A stretch of 64,000 bases of DNA, from the NCBI GenBank assembly GCA_021286855.1, contig JAJTBO010000006.1:62001-126000 (forward strand), given 5' to 3'. Each line of letters begins with the position of its first letter. Position 1 is the stretch's first letter. Below the pieces are notes generated by a model. That model did no database searches and had not been told where the DNA came from. It was given only the letters and a program-made list of their open reading frames with translations. The stretch comes from Hyphomicrobiales bacterium (GTDB lineage: Bacteria; Pseudomonadota; Alphaproteobacteria; Rhizobiales; Ancalomicrobiaceae). A program made the position numbers and the translations under genes. Positions 8,861-17,853 of this stretch are shown here, in pieces.

Positions 8861-11215
8861 ATGACCGCCGCCCTCGACCCGACCGTCCAGGCCCGCATCG
8901 CGCGGGCGATCGCGACCGAGATCGGCTGCCGCGAGGCGCAGGTGGTCGCGGCGGTCGGGCTCCTCGACGAGGGTTCGACGGTTCCCTTCGTGGCGCGCTA
9001 CCGCAAGGAGGCGACCGGGGGGCTCGACGACGGACAGCTGCGCACGCTCGAGGAACGGCTCGCCTATCTGCGCGAGATGGAGACGCGGCGGGCGGCGGTC
9101 GTCGAGAGCATCCGCGGCCAGGGGAAGCTGACCGCCGAGCTCGAGGAGAAGCTCGCGAAGGCCTCGACCAAGGCGGAGATCGAGGATCTCTACCTGCCCT
9201 ACAAGCCGAAGCGGCGGACCCGCGCCGAGATCGCCCGCGAGAAGGGGCTCGGGCCGCTCGCCGAGACGATCCTCGCCGACCGTTCGGTCGATCCGAAGGC
9301 GCTCGCCGAGCGCTTCGTCGGGGCGGAGGTTCCGGACGTCAAGAGCGCCCTCGACGGGGCGCGCGACATCCTCTCCGAGCAGTTCGCCGAGAACGCCGAG
9401 CTGGTCGGGCGCCTGCGCGGCCACATGCAGACGCGGGCGCGGCTGAAGGCGCGGGTCGTCGAGGGCAAGGAACAGGCGGGCGAGAAATTCGCCGACTATT
9501 TCGACCACGTCGAACGTTGGGCCGACGTGCCGTCGCATCGGGCGCTCGCCATGCTGCGCGGGCGCAACGAGGAGGTTCTGGCGCTCGATCTCGAGATCGA
9601 CGCCGACGTCGCCGATCCCGTGAAGCCGGTCGAGGCGATCGTGGCCGAAGCCTTCGACATCACCCTGCCGACCGCGACGCGACGGCCGGCCGCCGACGCG
9701 TGGCTCTTCGACGTGGCGAAGTGGTGCTGGCGGGTGAAGCTGTCGTTGTCTTTGTCGGTCGAGCTGATGGGGACGATGCGGGAGCGGGCGGAGGAAGAGG
9801 CGATCCGCGTCTTCGCCGCCAACCTGAAGGATCTGCTGCTCGCCTCGCCGGCCGGCACGCGGGCGACGCTCGGGCTCGATCCGGGCATCCGCACCGGCGT
9901 CAAGGTCGCCGTCGTCGACGCCACGTCGAAGGTGGTGGCGACCACGACGGTCTATCCGTTCCCGCCGAAGAACGACGTCCAGGGCACGATCGCGGCGCTG
10001 AAGCATCTGATCCAGAAGCATCGGGTCGAGCTGGTGGCGATCGGCAACGGCACCGGCTCGCGCGAGACCGACCGGCTGGTCGCGGCGCTGATCGGCGAGA
10101 TGGCCGCGCCGAAACCGATCAAGGTGGTGGTCTCGGAAGCCGGCGCGTCGGTCTATTCCGCTTCGGCGCTGGCGGCGGCCGAGATGCCGGATCTCGACGT
10201 GTCGCTACGCGGCGCGGTGTCGATCGCGCGACGGCTGCAGGATCCGCTCGCCGAACTCGTGAAGATCGAGCCGAAGGCGATCGGCGTCGGCCAATATCAG
10301 CACGACGTCGATCAGGCGCGGCTGGCGCGCGCCCTCGACGCGGTCGTCGAGGACGCGGTCAACGCGGTCGGCGTCGATCTCAACACGGCGTCGGCCCCGC
10401 TGCTCGCCCGCGTCTCCGGGCTGGGTACGGCGCTCGCCGAAGCGATCGTGGCGCATCGCGACGCCAACGGGCCGTTCCGCAATCGCAAGGCGCTGCTCGA
10501 CGTGGCGCGGCTCGGGCGCAAGACCTTCGAGCAGGCGGCGGGGTTCCTCAGGATCCGCGACGGCGACGAGCCGCTCGACGCGTCTTCCGTCCATCCGGAG
10601 GCCTATCAGGTGGCGAAACGCATCGTGGCGGCCTGCGGGCGCGACATCCGCGCGCTGATGGGCGACACGGCGGCCTTGAAGGCGGTCGATCCGCGCTCCT
10701 TCGTCGACGAAAAATTCGGCCTGCCGACCGTGAAGGACATTCTCGGCGAGCTGGAGAAGCCCGGCCGTGACCCGCGTCCGGCGTTCAAGACGGCGAGCTT
10801 CGCCGAGGGGATCGAGAAGATCGAGGACCTGAAGCCGGGCATGGTGCTGGAGGGCACGGTGACCAACGTCGCCGCCTTCGGCGCCTTCGTCGACATCGGC
10901 GTCCATCAGGACGGGCTCGTCCACGTCAGTCAGCTCGCCGATCGCTTCGTCAAGGATCCGCGCGAGGTGGTGAAGGCCGGCGACGTGGTCAAGGTGCGGG
11001 TGGTCGAGGTCGACCCGCGCCGCAAGCGCATCGGCCTCACCATGCGCAAGGACGACGGCGGCGCGCGGATGGGGCCGCCGCCGGGCGCGAGCGGCGGCGA
11101 CCGGCCGCGCGGCGGACCGGGCGGCGGGCCGAAGGGCGGGCGATCGCCGGAGAAGGGCTCGGGCGCGCCCAGCGCGCTCGGCGCGGCGCTCCTCGACGCG
11201 CTGCGGAAGAAATGA
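8861..11215 (+). CDS. tex: Tex family RNA-binding transcription accessory protein
   Basis: This 784-aa protein shows the full Tex layout: an N-terminal helical region ([16 protein letters not shown] near residue 45), a YqgF/RNase H-like core ([17 protein letters not shown] near 336), tandem helix-hairpin-helix segments (about 505-550), an S1 RNA-binding domain (about 655-730, with [21 protein letters not shown]) and a Gly/Pro-rich basic tail. Tex binds nucleic acid and is implicated in transcription and stress fitness. It starts at the ATG at 8861 after AGGAGAG. Length is normal for the family. Confidence 0.95.
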   Translation: MTAALDPTVQARIARAIATEIGCREAQVVAAVGLLDEGSTVPFVARYRKEATGGLDDGQLRTLEERLAYLREMETRRAAVVESIRGQGKLTAELEEKLAKASTKAEIEDLYLPYKPKRRTRAEIAREKGLGPLAETILADRSVDPKALAERFVGAEVPDVKSALDGARDILSEQFAENAELVGRLRGHMQTRARLKARVVEGKEQAGEKFADYFDHVERWADVPSHRALAMLRGRNEEVLALDLEIDADVADPVKPVEAIVAEAFDITLPTATRRPAADAWLFDVAKWCWRVKLSLSLSVELMGTMRERAEEEAIRVFAANLKDLLLASPAGTRATLGLDPGIRTGVKVAVVDATSKVVATTTVYPFPPKNDVQGTIAALKHLIQKHRVELVAIGNGTGSRETDRLVAALIGEMAAPKPIKVVVSEAGASVYSASALAAAEMPDLDVSLRGAVSIARRLQDPLAELVKIEPKAIGVGQYQHDVDQARLARALDAVVEDAVNAVGVDLNTASAPLLARVSGLGTALAEAIVAHRDANGPFRNRKALLDVARLGRKTFEQAAGFLRIRDGDEPLDASSVHPEAYQVAKRIVAACGRDIRALMGDTAALKAVDPRSFVDEKFGLPTVKDILGELEKPGRDPRPAFKTASFAEGIEKIEDLKPGMVLEGTVTNVAAFGAFVDIGVHQDGLVHVSQLADRFVKDPREVVKAGDVVKVRVVEVDPRRKRIGLTMRKDDGGARMGPPPGASGGDRPRGGPGGGPKGGRSPEKGSGAPSALGAALLDALRKK

Positions 11216-11254
11216 ACCCTTGAGCGGGATCGCAGCGACGAGGGAGGATCGCCC

Positions 11255-11704
11255 GTGTATCAGGTCAGAACGCCCGGATATTCGAAACACGATCGTGTCC
11301 TGCGCTGGGCCCTGCCCGATCGCGTCTTCTTCGCCTGTGGCGCCTGCCACATCCTCGCGCATGCGTTCCTGGAGAGATGGGGCGGGCCCTCCGACGAGGT
11401 CTGGTGGATCCGGCCGGCGCCAGGGTTCTCCGGCAACCACGTCTTCGTCGCGCGCGGCGATCGCGTGTTCGATTTTCACGGATGGTCGAACCGCGCCGCC
11501 TTTCTCACGCACACTTGGCGAAAGGCCCGCCGGTACTGGCCGGGCTGGCAGGCCGAGCTCGTCGCTCTGCCTCGAGACGTCCTCGTCGACGAAGCGCGAT
11601 CGAAGACGATCCCCGGGCTCTGGTTGAGGGAACCCGGTCAATTCCTTCACGACGCGCTGCCGCGCGCTCGGCGATATCTCGACCGCTTCCCTGATCCGCC
11701 GTGA
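11255..11704 (+). CDS. Unknown 149-aa protein with a Cys/His/Asp pattern like a papain-fold enzyme
   Basis: I do not recognise a named family. It begins at the GTG at 11255, 7 bases after GAGGGAGG. Visible features are FFACGACHILAHAFLERW (Cys28, Cys31, His32, His36), then GNHVFVARGDRVFDFHGW (His62, Asp73, His75). A Cys in the turn before a helix, then a His and an acidic residue on consecutive strands, is the order seen in NlpC/papain-like hydrolases, so a small cysteine hydrolase or amidase is possible; CxxCH could instead suggest metal binding. No signal peptide or membrane segment. The codon bias resembles neighbours, so it looks like a real gene. It is followed by palindrome-rich, lower-GC non-coding DNA. 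Confidence 0.65.
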   Translation: MYQVRTPGYSKHDRVLRWALPDRVFFACGACHILAHAFLERWGGPSDEVWWIRPAPGFSGNHVFVARGDRVFDFHGWSNRAAFLTHTWRKARRYWPGWQAELVALPRDVLVDEARSKTIPGLWLREPGQFLHDALPRARRYLDRFPDPP

Positions 11705-12045
11705 GAACGCAGCCGGGCGATCGATCTTCCACCCGAAGCCCCACGCCTTCATCGGCAGTCGATACTCGAACGCATGGCCGCCATGCGTTCGGCGCGACAC
11801 TTCGATGCGGAAAGTCTCGATCCAGCACTGGTCGAGACTCGCATGCCGGTAAAACGTTCGTTTGAGCCGACAGAGTTATTCCAGAACGATTCGATCGCGA
11901 TCGGTGGTCACGGCGCGACCGTTCGCAGATGCGAACGAAGTCCTTCTTCCAAAGAGCTTTTTTGAATTTGATGGAGATCACGTCGCTTCCTTCGCGATGA
12001 GCGCATCACCGTGTCGACGTGGTCTCACGCGCGAGGGAGGAACCC
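11705..12045. other. Palindrome-rich intergenic stretch upstream of the hydrogenase operon
   Basis: No gene is visible. The stretch is less GC-rich than its surroundings and holds three inverted repeats in a row: a perfect 11-bp hairpin with 3-nt loop (11767-11777/11781-11791), a 12-bp bulged hairpin (11813-11825/11828-11839) and a perfect 8-bp palindrome CGTTCGCA-GA-TGCGAACG (11920-11937). The first may end transcription of the 149-aa gene (no U-run follows); the last, about 110 bases before hoxF, is a candidate operator. A run TTTTTTGAATTT lies near 11960. The hoxF Shine-Dalgarno GAGGGAGG is at 12033-12040. Confidence 0.5.
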
Positions 12046-13845
12046 GTGACCAAGGCCGCCGGACATCACCCGACCGAACTCGACGTCGTCCTCGCCCGGC
12101 ATGGGCGCGACCGTCTCCGCCTCGTTCAGATCCTGCGCGAGGCGCAGGAGATCGAGGGTTGGATCCCGCCCGAAACGGTCGCGGCGATCGCGCGCGCCCT
12201 CGACATCGGCGTCGGCGAGGTGGAGTCGACGCTGGAGTTCTACTCCTTCTTCTACCGCCGGCCGCGCGGGGCCTACGTCGTCCTGTTCTCCGACAACATC
12301 ACCGATCGGATGCTCGGCAATCGGTCGATCTTCGATCATCTGGCGCGCCGTTTCGGCGTGAGGCGCGGCGAGGTCTCCTCCGACGGCCTCGTCTCGCTCG
12401 ACTATTGTTCCTGCACGGGCCTGTGCGATCAGGGGCCGGCGATCCTGGTCAACGGCGTCGCCATCCCGAAGATGACGCTGGCGCGCGCCGACCAGATCCA
12501 CGACCTGATCCGTTCGAAGGTTCCGATCACCGCCTGGCCGAAGGAATTCTTCCAGATCGACCACAACATCCGCCGCGCCGACATGCTGCTCGGCTCGCCG
12601 TTCGTGCCGGGCTCGGCGCTGAAGGCGGCGATCGCGATGGGGCCGGAGGCGTTCCTCGTCGAGGTGAAGCGCTCCAATCTGCGCGGCCGTGGCGGCGCCG
12701 GCTTCACCACCGGCGTCAAATGGGAAGCGGCGAAGAAGGCGCAGGGCGACGAGCGCTTCATCGTCTGCAACGCAGACGAGGGCGAGCCCGGCACGTTCAA
12801 GGACCGGGTGCTGATGCAGTACTACCCCGAGCGGGTGATCGAGGGCATGGCGCTCGCCGGCTTCGTCACCGGCGCTCGGTCGGGGCTGATCTATCTGAGG
12901 GGCGAATATCTCTATCTGAAGACACCGCTCGAGGAGAAGTTCGCCGAACTCCGGGCCGGACGCCTGCTCGGCCGCAACATCCTCGGCGTCGAGGGGTTCG
13001 ACTTCGACGTCGAGATCCACATGGGCGCCGGCGCCTACATCTGCGGCGAGGAGACGGCGCTGATCGAGAGCCTCGAAGGCAAGGCCGGACGGCCGCGCAT
13101 CCGGCCGCCGTTCCCGGTCGTGTGCGGCTACAAGAACAAGCCGACGGTGGTCAACAACGTCGAGACGCTGTGCAAGGTCACCGAGATCGCGCTGCAGGGC
13201 GGCGCGACCTACGAGGGCTACGGCACCAAACAGTCGACCGGCACCAAGATCCTTTCGGTCTCCGGCGACGTCGAACGGCCCGGCATCTACGAATTCCCCT
13301 TCGGCGTCCGGGTCAATCAGGTGCTCGACGAGGCCGGCGCGCGCAACCCGAAGGCGGTGCAGATCTCCGGCGCTTCGGGCGCCTGTCTCGGCATCCGCGA
13401 ATTCGGCCGGCGCGTCGCCTTCGAGGACGTGCCGACGGCGGGCGCCTTCATGGTGTTCGGCGAAGACCGCGACATGTTCGAGGTGGCGCGCAACTTCGCG
13501 CATTTCTTCGCCCACGAGAGCTGCGGCTTCTGCACGCCGTGCCGGGTCGGAACGGCGATCCAGGCCAAGCTGATGGACAAGATCGCGAACGGCCACGGCA
13601 CGCAATACGAGATGGCCGAGCTCACCCACCTGCGCGAGGTGATGCGGGCGGGGTCGCACTGCGGCCTCGGCCAGACGGCCGGCGCGGCGATCGCCGACAC
13701 GATCGGCAAGTTCCGCGAGGACTACGAAAAGAGGCTCGCGCACAAGGACTTCGAGCCGGCCTTCGATCTCGACGCGGCGCTGGCCAGGGCCCGCTCCGTG
13801 TCGGGCCGCGACGACGCGGCGAGCCACATCCTCGATCACGCCTGA
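12046..13845 (+). CDS. hoxF: NAD-reducing hydrogenase diaphorase subunit HoxF
   Basis: This 599-aa flavoprotein passes electrons between NAD(H) and the hydrogenase iron-sulfur chain. The N-terminal ~170 residues are NuoE-like, the rest NuoF-like: NADH-binding GRGGAGFTTGVKW (about 212-224), FMN-binding GAGAYICGEETAL (about 327-339), and [4Fe-4S] ligands CGFCTPC (about 493) with a last Cys in HCGLG (about 539). In the NuoE-like part the second ligand pair region (DYCSCTGLCDQG) is kept but the first Cys pair is absent (LFSDNITDRMLG), as in soluble HoxF proteins. I chose the GTG at 12046, which sits 5 bases after GAGGGAGG; an ORF opening at 12019 is less well placed. First gene of hoxFUYHW. Confidence 0.95.
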   Translation: MTKAAGHHPTELDVVLARHGRDRLRLVQILREAQEIEGWIPPETVAAIARALDIGVGEVESTLEFYSFFYRRPRGAYVVLFSDNITDRMLGNRSIFDHLARRFGVRRGEVSSDGLVSLDYCSCTGLCDQGPAILVNGVAIPKMTLARADQIHDLIRSKVPITAWPKEFFQIDHNIRRADMLLGSPFVPGSALKAAIAMGPEAFLVEVKRSNLRGRGGAGFTTGVKWEAAKKAQGDERFIVCNADEGEPGTFKDRVLMQYYPERVIEGMALAGFVTGARSGLIYLRGEYLYLKTPLEEKFAELRAGRLLGRNILGVEGFDFDVEIHMGAGAYICGEETALIESLEGKAGRPRIRPPFPVVCGYKNKPTVVNNVETLCKVTEIALQGGATYEGYGTKQSTGTKILSVSGDVERPGIYEFPFGVRVNQVLDEAGARNPKAVQISGASGACLGIREFGRRVAFEDVPTAGAFMVFGEDRDMFEVARNFAHFFAHESCGFCTPCRVGTAIQAKLMDKIANGHGTQYEMAELTHLREVMRAGSHCGLGQTAGAAIADTIGKFREDYEKRLAHKDFEPAFDLDAALARARSVSGRDDAASHILDHA

Positions 13846-13861
13846 GGGGGGAGACGACGCG

Positions 13862-14581
13862 ATGACCGATTTCGAAACCTTCCTCCTCGACGGCCGGCCG
13901 GTGCGGTTCACCCGCGGCCAGACCATCCTCGAGGCGGCGCTGGCGGCGGGCCACTACATCCCGAACCTCTGCCACCATCCCGAATTCCGGCCGCACGGCT
14001 CGTGCAAGCTGTGCACCGTCAAGGTCAACGGACGGCTCGGCGCGGCCTGCACGGTCAAGGCGATGCCGGGCCAGGAGGTCGCCTCCGACACGCCGGAGCT
14101 GAACGGCACCCGACGCGTCCTCCTGCAGATGTTGTTCGTCGAGGGCAGCCACTTCTGCCCGGGCTGCGAGAAGAGCGGCGCCTGCAAGCTCCAGGCGCTG
14201 GCCTACGATTTGGAAATGCTGACGCCGCATTTCGAGCACTTCTATCCGTCGCGGCCGATCGACGCCTCGCATCCCGACGTCCTGATCGACTTCAACCGCT
14301 GCATCATGTGCGAATTGTGCGTGCGCGCCTCGCGCGAGGTCGACGGCAAGAACGTCTTCGCGCTGGCCGGGCGCGGCACGGCCAGCCACGTGGTGATCAA
14401 CTCGGCCAGCGGCAAGCTCGTCGACACCGACTTCGCGCTTTCCGACAAGGCGGCGCATGTCTGCCCGGTCGGAGCGATCCTGCCGAAACGGGTCGGTTTC
14501 GCCGTGCCGATCGGCGAACGGCTCTATGACGTCGATTCGATCTCGACCCAGGCCGAAAAACGCGTCGGCGAGGAGGTGTGA
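13862..14581 (+). CDS. hoxU: NAD-reducing hydrogenase diaphorase subunit HoxU
   Basis: This 239-aa electron-transfer subunit resembles the N-terminal part of NuoG. Its ligands are all present: a plant-type [2Fe-2S] set Cys37, Cys48, Cys51, Cys63; a His-Cys3 [4Fe-4S] set His97, Cys99, Cys102, Cys108; and a ferredoxin-type set Cys147, Cys150, Cys153, Cys201. It wires HoxF to the HoxYH hydrogenase dimer in the cytoplasm. It lies 16 bases after hoxF and 4 bases before hoxY. Length and clusters are as in group 3d NAD-coupled hydrogenases. Confidence 0.95.
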   Translation: MTDFETFLLDGRPVRFTRGQTILEAALAAGHYIPNLCHHPEFRPHGSCKLCTVKVNGRLGAACTVKAMPGQEVASDTPELNGTRRVLLQMLFVEGSHFCPGCEKSGACKLQALAYDLEMLTPHFEHFYPSRPIDASHPDVLIDFNRCIMCELCVRASREVDGKNVFALAGRGTASHVVINSASGKLVDTDFALSDKAAHVCPVGAILPKRVGFAVPIGERLYDVDSISTQAEKRVGEEV

Positions 14582-14585
14582 GCCC

Positions 14586-15149
14586 ATGTTCCACGTCGCC
14601 CCCACCACCCGCAAACGCAAGGTGCGGATCGCCACGACCTCGCTGTCGGGCTGTTTCGGCTGCCACATGTCGCTGCTCGACATCGACGAGCGGCTGTTGG
14701 CGCTCGCCGAGATCGCCGAATTCGACCGCTCGCCGATCACCGACATCAAGCACTGCGGCCCCTGCGACATCGCCATCGTCGAAGGCGGCGTCTGCAACGC
14801 CGAGAACGTCCACGTGCTGCGCGAACTGCGCGCCAACGCCAAGGTGCTGGTGGCGCTCGGGGCCTGCGCGGTCAACGGCGGCCTGCCGGCGCAGCGCAAC
14901 CACGTCGACGTCGGCGAATGTCTGGCGCGGGTCTACACCCACCGCTCGGAGGGGCAGGCGGGCGCGGTGCCGAACGATCCGGAGCTGCCGCTCCTCCTCG
15001 ACAAGGTCCATCCGATCAACGAGGTGGTCCGGGTCGACTATTTCGTGCCGGGCTGCCCGCCGTCGGGCGACGCGATCTGGAAATATCTGACCGATCTCAT
15101 CGACGGCCGCATCCCGCGCCTCGAACATCCGATGCTGCACTTCGACTGA
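14586..15149 (+). CDS. hoxY: NAD-reducing hydrogenase small subunit HoxY
   Basis: This 187-aa small subunit holds the proximal [4Fe-4S] cluster next to the NiFe site. The four ligands are Cys23 and Cys26 (SGCFGCHMS), Cys94 (GACAVNGG) and Cys157 (PGCPPSGD). There is no Tat signal, as expected for a cytoplasmic enzyme. I took the ATG at 14586, 4 bases after the hoxU stop, giving MFHVAPTTRKRKVRIATTSL; this is the normal HoxY N-terminus. It is followed by hoxH after 12 bases with GGAGG in between. Confidence 0.94.
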   Translation: MFHVAPTTRKRKVRIATTSLSGCFGCHMSLLDIDERLLALAEIAEFDRSPITDIKHCGPCDIAIVEGGVCNAENVHVLRELRANAKVLVALGACAVNGGLPAQRNHVDVGECLARVYTHRSEGQAGAVPNDPELPLLLDKVHPINEVVRVDYFVPGCPPSGDAIWKYLTDLIDGRIPRLEHPMLHFD

Positions 15150-15161
15150 GGAGGCTCGACC

Positions 15162-16640
15162 ATGTTCCGCTTGGAAACCGCCGAAAATCCCCAGACGCTC
15201 CGGCGCATCGCGATCGATCCGGTGACCCGGGTCGAGGGTCACGGCAAGGTGACGCTGCTGATGGACGACGCCAACCACATCCATCAGGTGAGGTTGCACA
15301 TCGTCGAGTTCCGCGGCTTCGAGGTGTTCATCGAGGGGCGGCCCTATTGGGAAGTGCCGGTGACGGTGCAACGGCTGTGCGGCATCTGCCCGGTCAGCCA
15401 CCATCTCGCCGCGGTCAAGGCGATGGACCTGATCGCCGGCTTCGGGCCGCTGCCCGCCACCGCCGAGAAACTGCGCCGGCTGATGCACTACGGCCAGATC
15501 GTGCAGAGCCACGCGGTGCATTTCTTCCACCTCGCCTCGCCGGATCTGCTGCTCGGCTTCGACAGCGAGCCGACCCGGCGCAACATCGTCGGCGTGGCGC
15601 AGGACTTCCCCGAAATCGCCAAACAGGGCGTGCTGCTCAGGAAATTCGGCCAGGAGGCGATCCGACACACGGCGGGAAAACGCATCCACGGCACCGGCGC
15701 GATCCCCGGCGGCATGAACAAGGGGCTCACCCAGGCAGAGCGCGACGAGATGCGGCGCGACATCGATCAGATGATCGAATGGGCGCTCGGCGCGGTCCAC
15801 ATGGTGGCGGCGCTGCATCGGACGAAGCCGGAGTTCTACAACCACTTCGGCGAATTCGAGAGTTCGATGATGGGTCTGGTCGACGCCGACGGCGCGCTCG
15901 ACTTCTATCACGGCGGCCTGCGGGCGCTCGCCGCCGACGGGTCGACGATCTTCGACCACGTCGACTACGGAACCTACGAGGAGGTGTTGCAGGAAGAGGC
16001 GAAGTCCTGGTCCTACATGAAGTTCCCGCACATCCGTTCGCTCGGGGCGGAGACCGGCTGGTACAAGGTCGGGCCGCTCGCCCGCGTCCAGGTCGCCTCG
16101 CGGCTGACGACGCCGCTCGCCGAGATCGAACGGAAGAAGATGATGCAGCTCGGCGGCGGCAAGCCGGTGATGGGAACGCTGTTCTATCACTGGGCGCGGC
16201 TGATCGAGGCGCTGCACGCCTGCGAGCTGATCCGCGACCTGCTCGACGACCCCGACATTCTCGGCAAGGATCTGATGGCGGATCGCGGCGAACGGCGTGA
16301 CGAGGCGGTCGGCGTGATCGAGGCGCCGCGCGGCACGCTCTTCCACCACTACCGGGTCGACGAGAACGATCAGGTCACCTTCTGCAACCTGATCGTCTCG
16401 ACGACCAACAACAATCAGGCGATGAACGAGGCGATCCGATCGGTGGCGACGAAATATCTCGACGGGCGGGAGGTGACCGAAGGCCTCCTCAACCACATCG
16501 AGGTCGCCATCCGCGCCTATGATCCCTGCCTCAGCTGCGCCACCCACGCGCTCGGCCAGATGCCGCTCGAGGTCGATCTCGTCGACGCCGACGGGACGCT
16601 CGTCCAGCGGGCCCGGCGCAACATGCGCGAGGCGCGGTGA
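15162..16640 (+). CDS. hoxH: NAD-reducing [NiFe]-hydrogenase large subunit HoxH
   Basis: This 492-aa catalytic subunit splits or makes H2. Both nickel-binding motifs are intact: RLCGICPVSHH (Cys73, Cys76) and DPCLSCATH (Cys456, Cys459). After His462 there are 30 residues (starting ALGQMPLEVD) that form the C-terminal extension removed by the HoxW protease once nickel is inserted. The sequence features place it in group 3d (bidirectional, NAD-coupled). The next gene, hoxW, overlaps its stop codon (GTGA). The hyp maturation genes needed for the NiFe(CN)2CO centre are not in this window. Confidence 0.96.
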   Translation: MFRLETAENPQTLRRIAIDPVTRVEGHGKVTLLMDDANHIHQVRLHIVEFRGFEVFIEGRPYWEVPVTVQRLCGICPVSHHLAAVKAMDLIAGFGPLPATAEKLRRLMHYGQIVQSHAVHFFHLASPDLLLGFDSEPTRRNIVGVAQDFPEIAKQGVLLRKFGQEAIRHTAGKRIHGTGAIPGGMNKGLTQAERDEMRRDIDQMIEWALGAVHMVAALHRTKPEFYNHFGEFESSMMGLVDADGALDFYHGGLRALAADGSTIFDHVDYGTYEEVLQEEAKSWSYMKFPHIRSLGAETGWYKVGPLARVQVASRLTTPLAEIERKKMMQLGGGKPVMGTLFYHWARLIEALHACELIRDLLDDPDILGKDLMADRGERRDEAVGVIEAPRGTLFHHYRVDENDQVTFCNLIVSTTNNNQAMNEAIRSVATKYLDGREVTEGLLNHIEVAIRAYDPCLSCATHALGQMPLEVDLVDADGTLVQRARRNMREAR

Positions 16641-17206
16641 GCGCCGCGGGCGAGAGCCGGAGCGGGGCGACCGCGCCGGCTCCCGGAGAGACGGGCGAGC
16701 CCTTTCCCGCCGATCGGCCTCGCGTCGTGGTGTTCGGATGGGGCAACGTTTCGCGCGGCGACGACGGGCTCGGCCCGCTCCTGCTCGCGCGGATCGAGGC
16801 GCTGGCGCATCCTCATGTCGCCGCGATCGAAGATTTCCAGCTGCAGCTCGAACACGCGCTCGATCTGCGCGGCGCGGATCTCGCCCTGTTCGTCGACGCC
16901 TCGGTCGCCGCGCCGGCGCCCTTCGCCTTCTTCGAGACGCAGGCGCGCGAGGGCATGACACATACCTCCCATGCGATGGCGCCGGAGGCGGTGCTCGACG
17001 TCTTCGTCCGCGTGATCGGCGAGACGCCGCCGCCGGCCTTCGTGCTCGGTCTGCGCGGCGAGACGTTCGATCTCGGGACCGGGCTCGGCGAGGCCGCGGC
17101 GGCGCATCTCGACGCCGCCTTCGCCTTCGTCGCGCCGCTCTTGGAGCGACCCGACGCCGCGCTCTGGCGGGCGGCCGCCGCACGACTTTCGTCGCAGCCC
17201 ATTTGA
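16637..17206 (+). CDS. hoxW: Hydrogenase maturation protease HoxW
   Basis: This 189-aa nickel-dependent endopeptidase trims the HoxH C-terminus. The core has GNVSRGDDGLGP (Asp43 the probable nickel ligand) near residues 36-47, FVDAS (Asp87) and THTSH (His112), matching the three-ligand pattern of the HyaD/HybD/HoxW family. The first ~27 residues are a Gly/Ala/Pro-rich extension that may not be conserved; a later start is possible, but the GTG at 16637 overlaps the hoxH stop and implies coupling. Last gene of the hydrogenase operon. Confidence 0.9.
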   Translation: MSAAGESRSGATAPAPGETGEPFPADRPRVVVFGWGNVSRGDDGLGPLLLARIEALAHPHVAAIEDFQLQLEHALDLRGADLALFVDASVAAPAPFAFFETQAREGMTHTSHAMAPEAVLDVFVRVIGETPPPAFVLGLRGETFDLGTGLGEAAAAHLDAAFAFVAPLLERPDAALWRAAAARLSSQPI

Positions 17207-17292
17207 TCGACCGCAAGGACGGGGGCGAACGGGCATGAAACGGTCGATCCTCCGTGGGCCCTCCGCCCGCCCCTCGACGACGCCGGACCGAC

Positions 17293-17853
17293 ATGACCGA
17301 AGCCGCCCTGCCCCGCTTTCCGCGCCTGATCGATCGCGTGATCGGTCGCCTGCCGACGCTGCCGCTCGATCTGGCGATGCGCCGATTCGTCGGCTCGCTC
17401 GCCGATCGTCATCCCTCGCTGTTCTCGCGCCTCGGCGAACACGCGACGAAGCGTTTCCTGATCGAGCCGACCGATCTGTCGCTCGGCTTTCTGCTGGCGC
17501 CCGACCCGGCGATGCCACGGCTCGAGGCGGTGAAGCGGGACGCGGCCGGCGTCTGCTCGGTCGCCTGCGACGCGCGGATCGCCGGGCCGCTGGCGGCGCT
17601 GGTCGGGATGGTGCACGGCGCTCTCGACGGCGACGCGCTGTTCTTCTCGCGCGATATCGTGATCGAGGGCGACACCGAGGCGGTGCTGGCGCTCAGGAAC
17701 GCCGTCGACGACGCCGAGATCGACCTCGCGGCGGAAATCGCCGCAACGACCGGGCCGGCGTCACCTTACGTCGCGCAGGTGCTCGAGGCGATCCGCCCGG
17801 CGGCCGAACGGCTGACCGGCGTGGCGCTCGGCCGGCCGGGAGCGATGGCATGA
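17293..17853 (+). CDS. ubiT: UbiT-like SCP2-domain protein for O2-independent ubiquinone synthesis
   Basis: This 186-aa protein has a sterol-carrier (SCP2) fold like E. coli UbiT (YhbT), which binds ubiquinone precursors in the anaerobic pathway. Recognition rests on the sequence (RRFVGSLADRHPSLFSRLGEH, then a hydrophobic SCP2 core) and on the next two genes, ubiU and ubiV, with which it forms the standard trio. I chose the ATG at 17293 (MTEAALPRF) over an upstream ATG that adds a Pro/Arg-rich leader. Its stop overlaps the ubiU start as ATGA. It begins 86 bases after hoxW, so it may share the hydrogenase transcript. Confidence 0.88.
   Translation: MTEAALPRFPRLIDRVIGRLPTLPLDLAMRRFVGSLADRHPSLFSRLGEHATKRFLIEPTDLSLGFLLAPDPAMPRLEAVKRDAAGVCSVACDARIAGPLAALVGMVHGALDGDALFFSRDIVIEGDTEAVLALRNAVDDAEIDLAAEIAATTGPASPYVAQVLEAIRPAAERLTGVALGRPGAMA

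Noticed and set aside
10205-11800. A 531-codon minus-strand frame across the tex 3' end and the following region
   Set aside because: It is a shadow of tex and the 149-aa gene; its N-terminal part has no start signal and no recognisable domain.
11920-11937. LexA box upstream of hoxF
   Set aside because: Alphaproteobacterial LexA binds a direct repeat GTTC-N7-GTTC; this is an inverted repeat with different spacing.
11705-12045. Sigma-54 promoter for the hydrogenase operon
   Set aside because: No TGGCAC-N5-TTGC-like -24/-12 element could be found.
16637-17206. HoxW as a general HyaD/HybD protease for another hydrogenase
   Set aside because: It overlaps hoxH directly and no other hydrogenase is in the window; HoxW is the simplest reading.
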